Positions 1 through 13,718 of a stretch of DNA of 64,000 bases are shown piece after piece (the first letter of the stretch is position 1; each line of letters begins with the position of its first letter). The position numbers and the translations under genes were made by a program. The DNA is from Microglena sp. YARC. Lineage: Eukaryota; Chlorophyta; Chlorophyceae; Chlamydomonadales; Chlamydomonadaceae. Where the stretch lies: contig CM039465.1 of the NCBI GenBank assembly GCA_022414725.1, positions 2,774,039 to 2,838,038 of the forward strand, written 5' to 3'. The notes below the pieces were generated by a model. The model made no database searches and was not told the DNA's origin. It saw only the letters and a list, made by a program, of their open reading frames with translations.

Positions 1-60
1 GTCAGGATCTCTGCAGTTTGATGCAGTTCACTTTGCTTAACTCGGATGCTTAACTTGGAC
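1..60 (-). repeat. Partial copy of exon 19 3' region
   Basis: Sense reads [16 protein letters not shown], nearly identical to residues encoded at 215-262. It lies downstream of the exon 19 donor, so it is an exon-edge copy in the next intron, like those elsewhere in this gene. Confidence 0.75.
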
Positions 61-157
61 CAGTCCACACGCACCCACCCCCACGCACCCACATCCATAT
101 CAGTGCCGCGCACACACACACACATCCATATCAGAGCCCCCCCCCCCCCAAACCTAC

Positions 158-380
158 CTGTGCCAAACTTTAGTCAACGCCTTTTGCATCTCCTCCACCC
201 TTTCATCAGAGATGGCAGTCAGGATCTCCGCAGTTCGATGCAGTTCACTTTGCTTGACTCGGATGCTGAACTTGGACCAGTCCACTACCCCCTCCCACAC
301 GGCATGCACATCATCCATGACCACAAATGGGATGCACCCATGAAGGATTGAGTCCTCTGCTCGACTGGACCACCCGTCTC
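158..380 (-). CDS. Exon 19: [19 protein letters not shown]-terminal catalytic motif
   Basis: TGTTGACAG|GA GAC GGG TGG ... CAC AG|GTAGGTT; phase 1 in (AP-G-DGW), phase 2 out, so another exon lies beyond the left edge. [18 protein letters not shown] then [17 protein letters not shown] is the hallmark GT47 donor-binding segment; [18 protein letters not shown] follows as in the family. Truncated copies occur at 1-60, 640-757, 1258-1352 and 1443-1535. Confidence 0.94.
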
Positions 381-1941
381 CTGTCAACAAGCAGATTGTG
401 AGGGGGGAGGGGGGGGGGGGGGGGGGGGGGATTTTAGCGTGTAGATCGTTAAGGCAGATACAGTTGTGAACATGTTGAAACGACTGAACTTAGACCAATC
501 CACTGCCCCCTCCTACACGGCATGCACAGCATCACCTATGACCATACTTATAAGTGTGTAGATATTGATAGCAGTCTTCTTTAACACTCATGGTAACTAA
601 TGTTACATATGAACTGATTCTTTAACACTCATGGTAACTAATGTTACATATGACCTCCCACACGGCATGCACATCATCCATGACGACGTATGGGATGCAC
701 CTATGTAGGATGGAGTCCTCAGCTCGACTGGACCACCCGTCTCCTGTCAACAAGCAGATTGTGAGGGGGGGGGGGGGGGGGGGGGGGGGATTTTTAGCGT
801 GTAGATCTTCAAGGCAGATACTGTTGTGAACATGTTGAAAGGGCTGAACTTGTACCAGTCCACTGCCCCCTCCTACACCGCATGCACAGCATCACCTATG
901 ACCATACTTATGAGTGTGTAGATATTGACAGCAGTCTGATTCTTTAACACTCATGGTAACTTATGTTACATATGAACTGATTATTTAACACTCATGGTAA
1001 CTAATGTTACATATGAACTGATTCTTTAACACTCATGGTAACTAATGTTACATATGAACTGATTCTTTAACACTCATGGTAACTTATGTTACATATGAAC
1101 TGATTCTTTAACACTCATGGTAACTAATGTTACATATGAACTGATTCTTTAACACTCATGGTAACTAATGTTACATATGAACTGATTCTTTAACACTCAT
1201 GGTAACTAATGTTACATATGAACTGATTCTTTAACACTCATGGTAACTAATGTTACATATGACCTCCCACACGGCATGCACATCATCCATGACGACGTAT
1301 GGGATGCACTCATGAAGGATTGAGTCCTCAGCTCGACTGGACCACCCGTCCCCTATGGACAGGTAGATTGTGAGGGGGCTTGACTTTTAGTGTGTAGGTT
1401 AAATAAGCAGGGGGAGACGGGAGGTTCCCAAGCTCTGCGTGAATGGTAGATTCCAAAGTAAGACACACGTATGGGATGCATCCATGGAGTTTTGAGTCCT
1501 CAGCTCGACTAGACCACCCGTCTCCTGTTGACATGTAGATTGTGAGGGGGCTTGACTTTTAGTGTGTAGGTCAAATTAGCAGTGAGAGAGCCTGAACCAC
1601 CTGTCTCCTGTGTATGATCAGATTGTGAGGTAAGTTGATTGTTAGGTCCTGCTGTTTGGTGGTATGGTGGTATAGGTAAAAAAACAATTATTTTTCCTCC
1701 TTTAACGTATATCGAGATACCTTTTTTGTACTAACAAATAACAATATTTTGCAGTTCGTTGTTTGCAGGCACTGTGCTAGACAAGATTGTTCCACCACTT
1801 GTTTGGTGGTATGGTGGTATAGTCTGTATTGCCATTCTATTTCTCTATGATAAGATTGACTTTCCTGGAGCCACAAGGAAAAACTTGGAGCACACACAGG
1901 AGTCCCCATATGACTATTAACCTCATATTTATTCTTCTGCC

Positions 1942-1973
<32 letters not shown>

Positions 1974-4900
1974 ATTCTACCATTCTACTATTCTGTCATT
2001 CTGCCATTCTGTCATTCTGTCATTCTACCATTCTACTTTTCTGTCATTCTGCCATTCTGTCATTCTGTCATTCTACCATTCTACTTTTCTGTCATTCTGC
2101 CATTCTGTCATTCTGTCATTCTACCATTCTACTTTGCTGCCATTCTGTCATTCTGTCATTTTACCATTATACTTTTCTGTCATTCTGCCATTCTGTCATT
2201 CTGTCATTCTACCATTCTACTATTCTGTCATTCTGCCATTATTCATTCTGTCATTCTGTCACGTTATTGATCATGTATTCATTTATTATTTGTATACCTA
2301 GCTTGAATTGCCTGGAGCCACCTAACAAGGCCACTACGGCAGACATCACAATTCATGATTGGACTGATTATTTTGCAGACCTCTTTGATGTGCAAGTAGG
2401 TATTGATCCAAGTCTGGATGCTAGGGACTTTGTCCCTCAAGCTGATGGACCTCAGATAGAGGCCGCACCAACATGGTTATGTCAAGACTTTACCACCAAG
2501 GAGGTGTTTTCTGTTCTCCAATCCCTACGGAAAAACTCCTCCCCCGGGGTAGATGGTATCCCTGCAGAATGGTACAGATTTGCTTCCCATGAAGCCAACT
2601 CCCGATTTGTACAAGCTATGACTAACCTGTTTAATCTCATCTGGAAGACTTCTTACCCTAGCCAATGGGCTGCAGCTGCCTTGGTACCCGTACCCAAATC
2701 CAAAGGCAGTGTGTATGACAAGGACAACTATCGAGGTCTTGCGGTGAGCAAATCCATAGGAAAGATCTTCTCCCTTTGCATGCTACGTAGACTAGATGAT
2801 TGGTCAGAAGAATTCAACCTCAGAGCCGCTGGCCAATATGGATTTAGAAGTGGTAGGGGTACTGCAGATGCATCATTCATTCTTAACCATATTGTAGATA
2901 AATATAGAGAAAAGAAAAAACCACTCTTTGTGGCTTTTGTTGATTTCAAGAAGGCTTATGATTGGGTCAACAGAGACTTGCTATGGGATTGCTTAGCAAG
3001 GCTAGGAGTCAAGGACCCCTATCTCAGTATTCTGAAGTCCATGTATATTCATGTTGTTTTCCAAGTTCGCCTACATGGGGACATTGGATCCTCCTTTCCA
3101 TCCCTTGTAGGAGTTAAACAAGGAGACCCCTATCCCCACTCCTATTCGGTCTGTTCATTGATAGAATTGAATCGTTCCTCCAATCCAAGCTCCCAAATGT
3201 AGGGGCTGAGCTTAGGGGAAAGATTCTGCAACTGTTACTTTATGCTGATGACCTAGCTATAATGGCAGAATCCCCGGCAGATATGCAAGCGATGCTTGAC
3301 TGTCTGAGAGATTTCTGTGAGGCTACTAAGATGGCTGTGAATATAAAGAAAACTGAGATTGTCGTTTTCAACAAGCAATTCTGTGATGAGGCCCGCATGG
3401 ATCCTGATTACAAATTTGTCTATGATGGAGCACAACTTTCTACAAAGTTATCTTTTATCTACTTGGGATCCCTCTTTGTGGATGGTGACTCAAGCAATCG
3501 TGCAAAAGCTGCTTTTTCTAGGATGCTCACTAAGGCCCAAAAGGCACACCACATGCTCCGTAGGCGATGCCATACTATGGAGATATACAATATTGATATT
3601 CTCACCCACCTGTTTGATTCTCTTGTACAACCTATCCTGAATTTTGGCTGTGAGGTGTGGGCTCCTTCTATTCTGAACAACACACTTATCTCAAATGACC
3701 ATGCTTGTGAGAAATGGCATAGAGGTATACTTAAACAAATGTTGGGTGTTTGCCAATCTACTACATCTAATATTATCATGGAAGAGCTGGGTAGAACCCC
3801 GTTGTGTTTTGCTTGGCTTAAACAAGCTTTGCGCTTCTGGAACAAGACCATACATAAAGAACCTGAGGATCTCATTAGAATGGCTCTTGAGGAATCTTTT
3901 GACTCCAACACTGGCTGGGTTCATGACTTGCGTTGTGCTCTCCACAAGCTAGGATCCAGTAAAAACATCAACATTTTTGGAGGCTGTCGATGTCGAAGGT
4001 ATTATGTCTGAAGTTTTTGAGTCATGGAGGTTTAAGTACCCAAGTGACACCAATGCAGTTAGAGACATCCCTGATGAGAGAAGGGTTGGCTTTAAACGCC
4101 TCCGATACCAAAAATGGTTCGCAGCCAACAGCAATGATGAGAATGGCTTGATTCCCTTTACATCCGCCTTACATAAGCAGGATCAGATTCGTTCTATAGC
4201 ACAGTTTAGAATGGGTTCCCATTGGCTGAACACAGAAAGAATGAGGGTGGTGGATAGAGCACACATCCCTCGCTCAATGAGACACTGTCAAATGTGTGGG
4301 TTCCAAAAAACTGAGGATGAAATGCATATGTTTGAGTGCCCTTTTTATAATGATATTCGCCTCCGCTACCAGAAGCTGTTTACAGATATTTATAGGCATG
4401 TCCATGAGGATACCAACTTAACCGTATGGAATGTGGAATTCTGCGATTCCACATTCAGAACCTTTATGAATGGAAATGGCACTAAGTCTTTTTGGAGCAA
4501 CCTAGCCGACTATCTTTCTACTTGTAGAAGAGCAAGACAGGAAGCCCTGGACTGCTTAGTGGCACCGTAATTTATCATCCCTTTTTTTCTTCTTCTTGTG
4601 ACTTCTCATTTGTTAGCTTCTTACCTCCGCCACTGTAAGTGGTTGAGATCTGGGTCCGGCTCTAAGGGGTTTAATACCTACGCCACCAAAACGGTGGTTG
4701 GGAGTTTGGTTTGTTTGTCCTCGACACACCCCTGATGTAATGGGGTTTTTTGCTTTGTGGGTGCTTTTTCTTTTTGTTTAAAGCACAGAGTCTCATGCAC
4801 CCTCGCGGTGTCAAGTAGACTTTAACATGTAATGTAATGTAATGTAATGTAATGTAATGTATTCATTTATTATTTGTATACCTAGCTTGAATTGCCTGGA

Positions 4901-7900
4901 GCCACCAGACAAAACTTGGAGTACAGATCTCTGGGTGGAGCATCGGGGGTGCCATATACTTAATATTTACGTCTGTCAGATGCCTGGCTGGAGCATCGGG
5001 CGTGCCATATACTTAATGTTTCAGGCTTTCGGTTGCTTGCAGAAAGGTGGTCCCTGGAGCCTCCTCCATAGCCGCTTATTATAGTCTACATAGTCATTCT
5101 ATTTCTTTATGGTGAGGTGGACTTGCCTGCAGCCATCAGACAAAACTTGGAGTGCACAAGTCACTAGTTAGTCCCTGGTGCCTCCTCCATCAACGTGCTA
5201 TTAGCGTCTGCATTGTCATTCTATTTATCTATGATAAGATTGCCTTTCCTGGAGCCACCGGACAGAACGTGGAGTGTACGCAGTAGTCCCAAAAGTTACC
5301 CGCATGGCCTCAACATTATGTGATTCAGACATTCTGTCCAGGGTACTTCAAATGGCCAAATTGGCCAGCGCTTTAGCGCACTTGAAATAAAAAAACTGCG
5401 CTGTGTAGTGCAAAAAGCGCAAAAATTGCTTGCAGCGCCCACAAGCGCAGAGGGGGTCAAAAAGTCAGCGCTCAAAAGCGCAAAAGCGCGCGCTTTGAAT
5501 TACCCTGATTCTGTCACGTTATTTTATCATTTTATACCCAGCTAGACTTGTCTGATGCCCCCAGACACAACTTGGAGCGCACAAGGTAATCCCCGTAATC
5601 CCCCTCATCGCCTCAATATGATTATTTCTATAATTATATGTCGTTAGAATATGCCTCTATGATAAGGTTGACTTACCTGGGACCACGAGGCACAACTTGG
5701 AGCGCACAAGATAATCCCCGTAGTCCTATAAAAATAATTATAGAAATAAGTATACAAACAATTATAGGAATAACAACCCTCCTCATGGCCTCAATATGAT
5801 TATTTCTATAATTATATGTCGTCAGTATAGGCCTCTATGATAAGGTTGACTTACCTGGGGCCACGAGGCAAAACTTGGAGCGCACAAACAAGTCACCCTC
5901 ATTGTTATTCTTCTCTCATTCGGTGATTCTGACTCGTTCTTTTATCATTTTGTACCCCGCTTGACTTGCCTGGGACCACGAGGCAAAACTCGGAGTGCAC
6001 GAAGTAGTCCCCATTGTTATTCTTCTCTCATTATGTCATTCTATTATTGTACCATTCTGTCATTCTGCCTTGTTGTTATATCATTTGCAAGTAGGTTGGC
6101 TTGCCTGGTGCCACCGGACAAAACTTGGAGCGCACGAGGTAATCCCCATAGTTATCCTTCTCTCATTCTGTAATTATGTTATGTACCATTCTGTTATTCT
6201 GCCTCGTTATTATATCATTTGTACCTTATATCGTTATTATCTAATATTATCGTTATTATTGTTATTATATCATTTGTACCTAATATGGTGTTTACATCAT
6301 TTGTACTGAAGTCGACTTGCCTGGTGCCACGAGGCAAAACTTGGAGCGCACGAGGTAATCCCCATTGTTATTCTTCTCTTATTCTGTAATTATGTTTTTT
6401 GTCCATTCTGTCATTCTGCCTCGTCATTATATCATTTATACCTAGCTCGACTTGCCTGGTGCCACGAGGCAACCTTGGAGTGCACGAGGTAGTCCCCCTA
6501 GTTACCCTCATGGCCTCAATATGATTATTTATATGTTGTTAGTATATGACTCTATGATAGCCCTTTTTAGTGGGATACAATGGTCTAGTGGTAGGCCAGA
6601 TCGCTTGAGGATGAAGAGTCGTGGGTTCGACTCCCCCTTCGGTGGCTCTTGGCGTTGCAGGTCATTGTTAACCGCGATGGTAGCTTGTCCAGTTGAGCTA
6701 GGAGACCGCTCCCCACCCACGTACGACGGGCTCCCTTAACACCACGCCCCACCAGGCGTTATCATTACCTTTTTGACTCTATGATAAGGTTGGCTTGCCT
6801 AGTCTGCTCTGTCGACAGTTTGAAATTTCGCTGGGTGGGGGGTGGGTGGGTAGTTGGTCGTACAGTTAAAGCTACGGTAGGTTCCCTAAACCCTAAACCC
6901 GGCTTCACAAAAATCCGATAGCCAGCCAGCGCCAGCTCGCGTAAGTTTGCATAGATAAAGATGATAAGGTTGGCTTGCCTGAAGCAACAAGACAACTCTT
7001 GGAGTGCACAAGGTAATTCCTCATTCTCTTCTCTCATTTTGTCATTCTGCTATTCTACCATTCTGTCATTCTGCCTCGTTATATCATTTGTGCCTTATAT
7101 CGTTATTATCTATTATAATCTTTATTATCGTTATTATATTATTTGCACCTTATATCGTTATTATCTATTATTATCCTTATTATCGTTATTATATCATTTG
7201 TACCTTAGACCGTTATTATCTATTATTATCGTTATTATATCATTTGTATCTTATTCGTTACATCATTTGTACCTAGGACGACTTGCCTGGTGCCACGAGG
7301 CAAAACTTGGAGCGCACGAGGTAGTCCCCATAGTCACCCTCGTAGTTTGCTCCGGTGCCAATGAATATGTTGTGCTTCTCTCGCCACTTCTCCTCCTGAG
7401 CAAGCCTGCAAGATGCAGTGGTTTATTATTTGTATTGTTTTAATAACGATTGCATTTGTTGGGGTCGCAGGTAGCGATGGCAATATGTAGCGGAAACGAA
7501 TCCCTGCATAGGCGCCCTTAAAGTTGGCGCCAGTGGCAATGAATATGTTGTGCTTCTCTCGCCACTTCTCCTCCTGAGCAAGCATGCAAAATGAAGTGGT
7601 TAATCATTTTTATTTTCAAATTAAAATTAAAATTTCGTACAAAAAAATCCCTCGACAGCCCCCCTAAACCCTAAACAGAAATTCCTGCATAGGCCCCTCC
7701 AACCCCCGAAACCCTAGCTAGCGCCGGTGCCAATGATGAATGCGTGCTTCTCTCGCCACTTCTCCTCCTGAGCAAGCCTGCAAGATGCAGTGATTTATTA
7801 TTTATATTGTTTAATAACGATTACATTTTTCCTGTTTAATGTTTTTATGGTAGTCCCCATCGGGGGGCCCTCAGGAAGTTGCTCGTGTACCGCTCGTTGA

Positions 7901-7957
7901 AATCCGGGGCTAAAAGGGGTCGTAAGCTCCGAAAAGTCGAAAAAGTCGAAAAATGTG

Positions 7958-7998
<41 letters not shown>

Positions 7999-10900
7999 CT
8001 CAGATAAAATTAAGCAGACCTATGACACAAGCTCGACGAGATCTTTCCGAAACCACGCTTATTTTCGACAATGAGTAAAAATAGAGGCGTGATCCTCTAG
8101 ATCCAAATCGAGGCACCTGCCAGGCTGGCAGATCCTAGTTCAGAAGTCGAGCCGGGTTCGGAAATATCTTCGTAACTTCCTCACCAGGCGGAATCTGACG
8201 AAGTTAAGCATACTCACGAAACTGGTTCGACGAGAGCATTCCGAATCCGCGCTTCTTTTCGAGACTGAGTAAATCTGTCGTGGTAGTGCTCGAGTAGTGA
8301 CCTCCACAGGTTCCAAGTACACAAAGTGTGAAAGTTGAGTCAAAACAGAAACTCAATATTTCATCCCCAAACTTCTTGGGTATAAGGAGAGTACTTAGGC
8401 ATGCAACTTAGGCTCAACACGACCTTCAAATTCTCAAACACCAACACTAGCTAGCCCAGCTCAGAATCAGGACTAAGAAAGGGTGTTTGCTTGACCGTGT
8501 TGTGAAACTTTGATCAAATCCAAATTTAAGACCACAAATGGATAGAGCTTGTCGAAAGGATCACTATAGACACTACTTTGACCCCCTAATTTATAATTCC
8601 TGAAGGATATGGGCCTTTGGGGGGGGAGGGGGGGGGGGGGGGGGGGGGGGGGGTAAGGCAGATTTAAAAAACTTCTGACGTAGGTATATGAAAAAAACTT
8701 CCTAAGGGCCCCCTGGTCCCCATAGGCATTCTGGGAAGCGATTGGGTTCTGAGTGCTGGGATCCATCCATCCATCCATCCATCCATCCATCCATCCATCC
8801 ATCTGTGCATACGCCCATCTACCCTTCCATCCATCCATCCATCCACCCATACACACATCCATCTTTCCATCCATCCATCCATCCATCCATCCACCCATAT
8901 ATCCTTTCATCCATCCATCCTTTCATCCATCTATCCATCCATCCATCCATCCATCCATCCATCCATCCATCCACCCATCCATACACCCATCCATCCATCC
9001 ATCCATCCATCCCTCCATCCATCTGCCCATCTATCCTTCCATCCATCCATCCATCCATCCATCCATCCATCCCTCCATCCATCTGCCCATCTATCCTTCC
9101 ATCCATCCATCCATCCATCCATCCACCCATCCATCCATCCATCCATCCATCCATCCATCCACCCATCCACCCATCCATCCATCCATCCATCCATCCATCC
9201 ATCCATCCATCCATCCTTCCATCCATCCATCCATCCATCCATCCATCCTTCCATCCATCCATCCATCCATCCATCCATCCATCCATCCATCCACCCATCC
9301 ATCCATCCATCCATCCATCCATCCATCCATCAAACCAACCACCACTCACTGGTAAAGCGTTTGTCGTATGCGACGCCCATACCACTTCTCGCGGTGCAAG
9401 CCCACGTCCCCTCTGAAGAACAGCAGTATATCACGCTTCACAGGTCGTGCGCCCATCAAGGGTGACTTCGTAAAGTGGGAAGGCGACTTGAAGGCAGGAA
9501 TCAGGAGGTCCTGCGTAACGGGAATTGTAGGAGTTAAGAAGTCCTGGGTGATAAACGGTATATAGTTTTGTTGCAGCCCCTGGTGTCCAATGTGAGAGCA
9601 CAGTGCAGCTATCTGTCCAATGTGAGATGGTGTGGGGTTGGACTGGGTGGTGTGGTGGGGTGGGGGCATCTTCTGTGAAGACGACAGCAGAAGCTGTGAG
9701 AGCGCACTTCAGCTATATGTTCATTCCATAAAGAACTGCAGTATATCTTGCTTCACAGCTTGTGCGCCCATCAAGGGCGACTTTGTTAAGTGGGAGGGCG
9801 CCTTGAAGGCAGGAATCAGGAGGTCCTGCGTAACGAGGAATGGGGAGGAATGAAGAGGTCAAGCGTGGTAAGCGAGCATAGCTTTGGTACAAATCCTAGA
9901 GCCCAAAGTATAAGTGCAGTTGAGCTGTATGCTCATCCCATTAAGGGGGGCTTCAAGGAGTGGGAGGGAGCCTTGAAGGCAGGAATCAGGAGGTCCTGCG
10001 TAACGAGGAATGGGGAGGAATGAAGATGTCAAGCGTGGTAAGCGAGCATAGCTTTGGTACAAATCCTAGAGCCCAAAGTAAAAGTGCAGTTGAGCTGTAT
10101 GCTCATCCCATTAAGGGGGGCTTCAAGGAGTGGGAGGGAGCATTGAAGGCGGGAGTGAAGAGGTCCTGCGTAACGAGGAATGTGAAGGAATGACGAGGAC
10201 CTGCGTGATGAGTGAGCATAGCTTTGGTGCAAATCTTAGTACCCAAAGTGAAAGTGAAGTTGAGCTGTATCTTCCTTCCATTAAGGGGGGCTTCGTGTAG
10301 TGGGAGGGAGCCTTGAAGGCGAGAATGAGGAGATCCTGCGTCATGAGGAATGGGGAGGAGTTACGAGGTCTTGCGTGATGAGTGAGCATAGCTTTGGTAC
10401 AAATCTTAGTACCCAAAGTGAAAGTGAAGTTGAGCTGTATCTTCCTCCCATTAAGGGAGGCTTCGTGTAGTGGGAGGGAGCCTTGAAGGCGAGAATGAGG
10501 AGATCCTGCGTCATGAGGAATGGGGAGGAGTTACGAGGTCTTGCGTGATGAGTGAGCATAGCTTTGGTACAAATCTTAGTACCCAAAGTTAAAGTGAAGT
10601 TGAGCTGTATCTTCCTTCCATTAAGGGGGGCTTCGTGTAGTGGGAGGGAGCCTTGAAGGCGAGAATGAGGAGATCCTGCGTCATGAGGAATGGGGAGGAG
10701 TTACGAGGTCTTGCGTGATGAGTGAGCATAGCTTTGGTACAAATCTTAGTACCCAAAGTTAAAGTGAAGTTGAGCTGTATCTTCCTTCCATTAAGGGGGG
10801 CTTCGTGTAGTGGGAGGGAGCCTTGAAGGCGAGAATGAGGAGATCCTGCGTCATGAGGAATGGGGAGGAGTTACGAGGTCTTGCATGATGAGTGAGCATA

Positions 10901-13687
10901 GCTTTGGTACAAATCTTAGTACCCAAAGTGAAAGTGAAGTTGAGCTGTATCTTCCTTCTATCAAGGGGGGCTTCATGAAGTGCGAGAACGCCTTGAAGGC
11001 TGGAATTAGGAGGTCCTGCGTAATGAGGAATGGGGAGGAGTTCACAGGTCCTGCGTGATAAATGATCATAGCTTTGGTACAAATCTTAGTGCCCAAAGTG
11101 AAAGTGAGGTTGACCTGTATCTTCCTTCTATCAAGGGGGGCTTCAAGTAGTGGAAGAAAGCCTTGAAGGCAGGAATTAGGGGGTCCTGCGCCATGAGGAA
11201 TGGTGAGGAGTCAAGAGGTCCTGCATGATGAGCGAGCATAGCTTTGGTACAAATCCTAGTGCCCAAAGTAAAAGTGCAGTTGAGCTGTATGCTCATCCCA
11301 TTAAGGGGGGCTTCATGTAATGGGAGGGAGCCTTGAAGGCAGGAATCAGGAGGTCCTGCGTAACGAGGAATGGGGAGGAATGAAGATGTCAAGCGTGGTA
11401 AGCGAGCATAGCTTTGGTACAAATCCTAGAGCCCAAAGTATAAGTGCAGTTGAGCTGTATGCTCATCCTATCAAGTGGGGCTTCATGGAGTGGGAGGGAG
11501 CATTGAAGGCGGGAGTGAAGAGGTCCTGCGTAACGAGGAATGGGGAGGAATTAAGAGGTCCTATTTGATGAGTGAGCGTAGATTTGGTACAAATCCTAGT
11601 GCCCAAAATGAAAGTGCAGTTGAGCTGTATCTTCCTTCCATAAAGGGGGGCTTCATGTAGTGGAAGGGAGCCTTGAAGGCAGGAATTAGGAGGTCCTGTG
11701 TGGTGATTGAGAGCATGTATGTTTTAGACTCTGCAGACAAATATGTAAAAAGGGCTTCAAAGTATGTCTCATTTTGTCTCATTCTGCTCCATTCTGTCTC
11801 AGTCTGTCTTATTTTGTTTCATTCTGTCTCATTCTGTCTCATTCTGTTTAATTCTGCCTCATTCCGTCTCATTCCATCTCATTCAGTTTTATTCTGTTTC
11901 ATTCTGTTTCATTCTGCTTCATTCTGCCTCATTCTGCCTCATTCCATCTCATTCTGTTTAATTCTGCCCCATTGTGTCTCATTCTGTTTAATTCTGCCTC
12001 ATTCTGTCTCATTCCATCTCATTCTGTTTAATTCTGCCTCCTTCCATTTTATTCTGTTTAATTCTGCCTCATTCCATCTCATTCTGTTTAATTCTGCCTC
12101 ATTCTGTCTCATTCTGTTTAATTCTGCCTCATTCCATCTCATTCTGTTTAATTCTGCCTCATACTGTCTCATTCTGTCTCATTCTGTCTCATTCTGTCTC
12201 ATTCTGTCTCATTCTGTTCCATTCTGTCTCATTCTGTCTCGTTCCCTATCTTCCTGTCTCTTTCTGTCTCATTCTGTCTCATTTTGTTTCATTCTGTCTC
12301 ATTCTGTCTCATTCTGTCTCATTCTATCTCATTCTGTCCCATCCATCCCCAGACTCATACTCAATTGCTCGCTGGCCAATCAAGATAGATAGAGGGAAAA
12401 CCAGGGTGGGGAGGGGAGGGGGGCAAGAATAAAGTTATCAGTTCGCATCATCCGAAGTTGTTGTTTTCCCCCCTGAGACCCCTACCCACCCACCCCACCT
12501 CCACCACTGTAAGGCCTCATACCCGGACACCAGGTAGTAGGGGTCCATGAGCACCAGCCCATCAAGGCCTCCCCACCCCACCCACCCACCCCACCCCGCC
12601 CCCACTCGAGTCAGTGCAAGGGAAAACAATACACACTACCAATCTTCACGGAGCATGCTGAAGCACCTTCTTGGGATCGTAGCAGGGGCGAGGAGAATCC
12701 AAATAGACCTTATGCCAGTTCTCCTTCTGGTGGCTGGCCAGGTCAGTGGGTGATTGGGGAAACAATATAAACGATCAATAGACCATCAATAGACTACCGA
12801 TATTCATGAAGCATGCTGAACTTCCTTCTTGGAATGAAGAAAGGGTGAGGGGAATCCAAATAAACCTTCTGCCAGTTCTCATTCTGGTGGCTGGCCAGGT
12901 CAGTGGGTGATTGGGGAAACAATACCCTATGGTCTATTGATATAACTATCAATAGACCATCAATAGACTACCAATATTCATGGAGCATGCCGAAGCACCT
13001 TCTTGGGATTGTAGCAGGGGCGAGGAGAATCCAAATAAACCTTCCGCAAGTTCTCATTCTGGTGGCTGGCCAGGTCAGTGGGTGATTGGGGAAACAATAT
13101 AAAATATCAATAGACTACCAGTATTCATGGGGCATGCTGAAGTACCTTCATGGGATCCAAGCAAGGGTGGGGAGAATCCAGTAAACCTTCTGCCAGTCCT
13201 TGTTCTGGTACCCGGCCAAATCAGTTTGCCCAAGGAAAAACAGTATAAAATACCAAGTTTCATGGGGCATGCTGAACTACCTTCTTAGGATCGAAGCAAG
13301 GGTGGGGAGAATCCAAATTAACCTTCCGCCAGTCTTCATCCTGGTGGCTGGCCAGGTCAGTGGGTGGGAGGGGAAACGATATAAAATATCAATAGACCAT
13401 GATTAGACTACTAATATTCATGGGGCATGCTGAACTACCTTCTTAGGATCGAAGCAAGGGTGGGGAGAATCCAAATAAACATTCCGCCAGTCTTCATCTT
13501 GGTAGCCCGGCCAGACCAGTGGACGTGAATAGTTGTCAGGAGGCCATCCAGAGGCTGTACAACAAAGCGAGAAGTTAGTATCAGATAAACATACAGTAGC
13601 ATGTACATGGCAGATATTATAACACCACCACCACTAATGCCCCCCCCCTCCCCCCCACACACACACACCACTACCACTAATGCCCAC

Positions 13688-13718
<31 letters not shown>

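Larger units (their letters stand above)
4907..7286. repeat. Intron 18, donor side: about a dozen copies of exon 18 3' end
   Basis: Minus-strand copies encoding variants of [15 protein letters not shown] followed by GTAAGT or GCAAGT recur at about 5110, 5240, 5550, 5670, 5845, 5970, 6095, 6315, 6447, 6968 and 7281, spaced by ATTCTGTC-type and TTATTATCG-type low-complexity sequence. Many keep both the codons and a plausible donor. Holds one hAT MITE and one SINE. A CCCTAAA telomere-like block lies at 6884-6900. Confidence 0.85.

Noticed and set aside
1829..2320. Open frame rich in [12 protein letters not shown] running into the LINE
   Set aside because: ATTCTGTC repeat happens to be in frame with the reverse transcriptase; the insertion point is at 2323, shown by the 50-bp duplication.
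3459..3911. Minus-strand frame of 150 codons inside the LINE
   Set aside because: Antisense shadow of the reverse transcriptase ORF.
6590..6640. Functional tRNA gene at the SINE head
   Set aside because: A and B boxes are present, but the acceptor stem does not pair and the sequence continues into a dispersed 3' body with a target duplication.
8742..9416. Long PSIHPSIH / MDGWMDGW open frames on both strands
   Set aside because: Pure (CATC)n microsatellite; open in several frames because the 4-bp repeat lacks stop codons.
11673..12392. [15 protein letters not shown] frame
   Set aside because: (TCTCATTCTG)n minisatellite.
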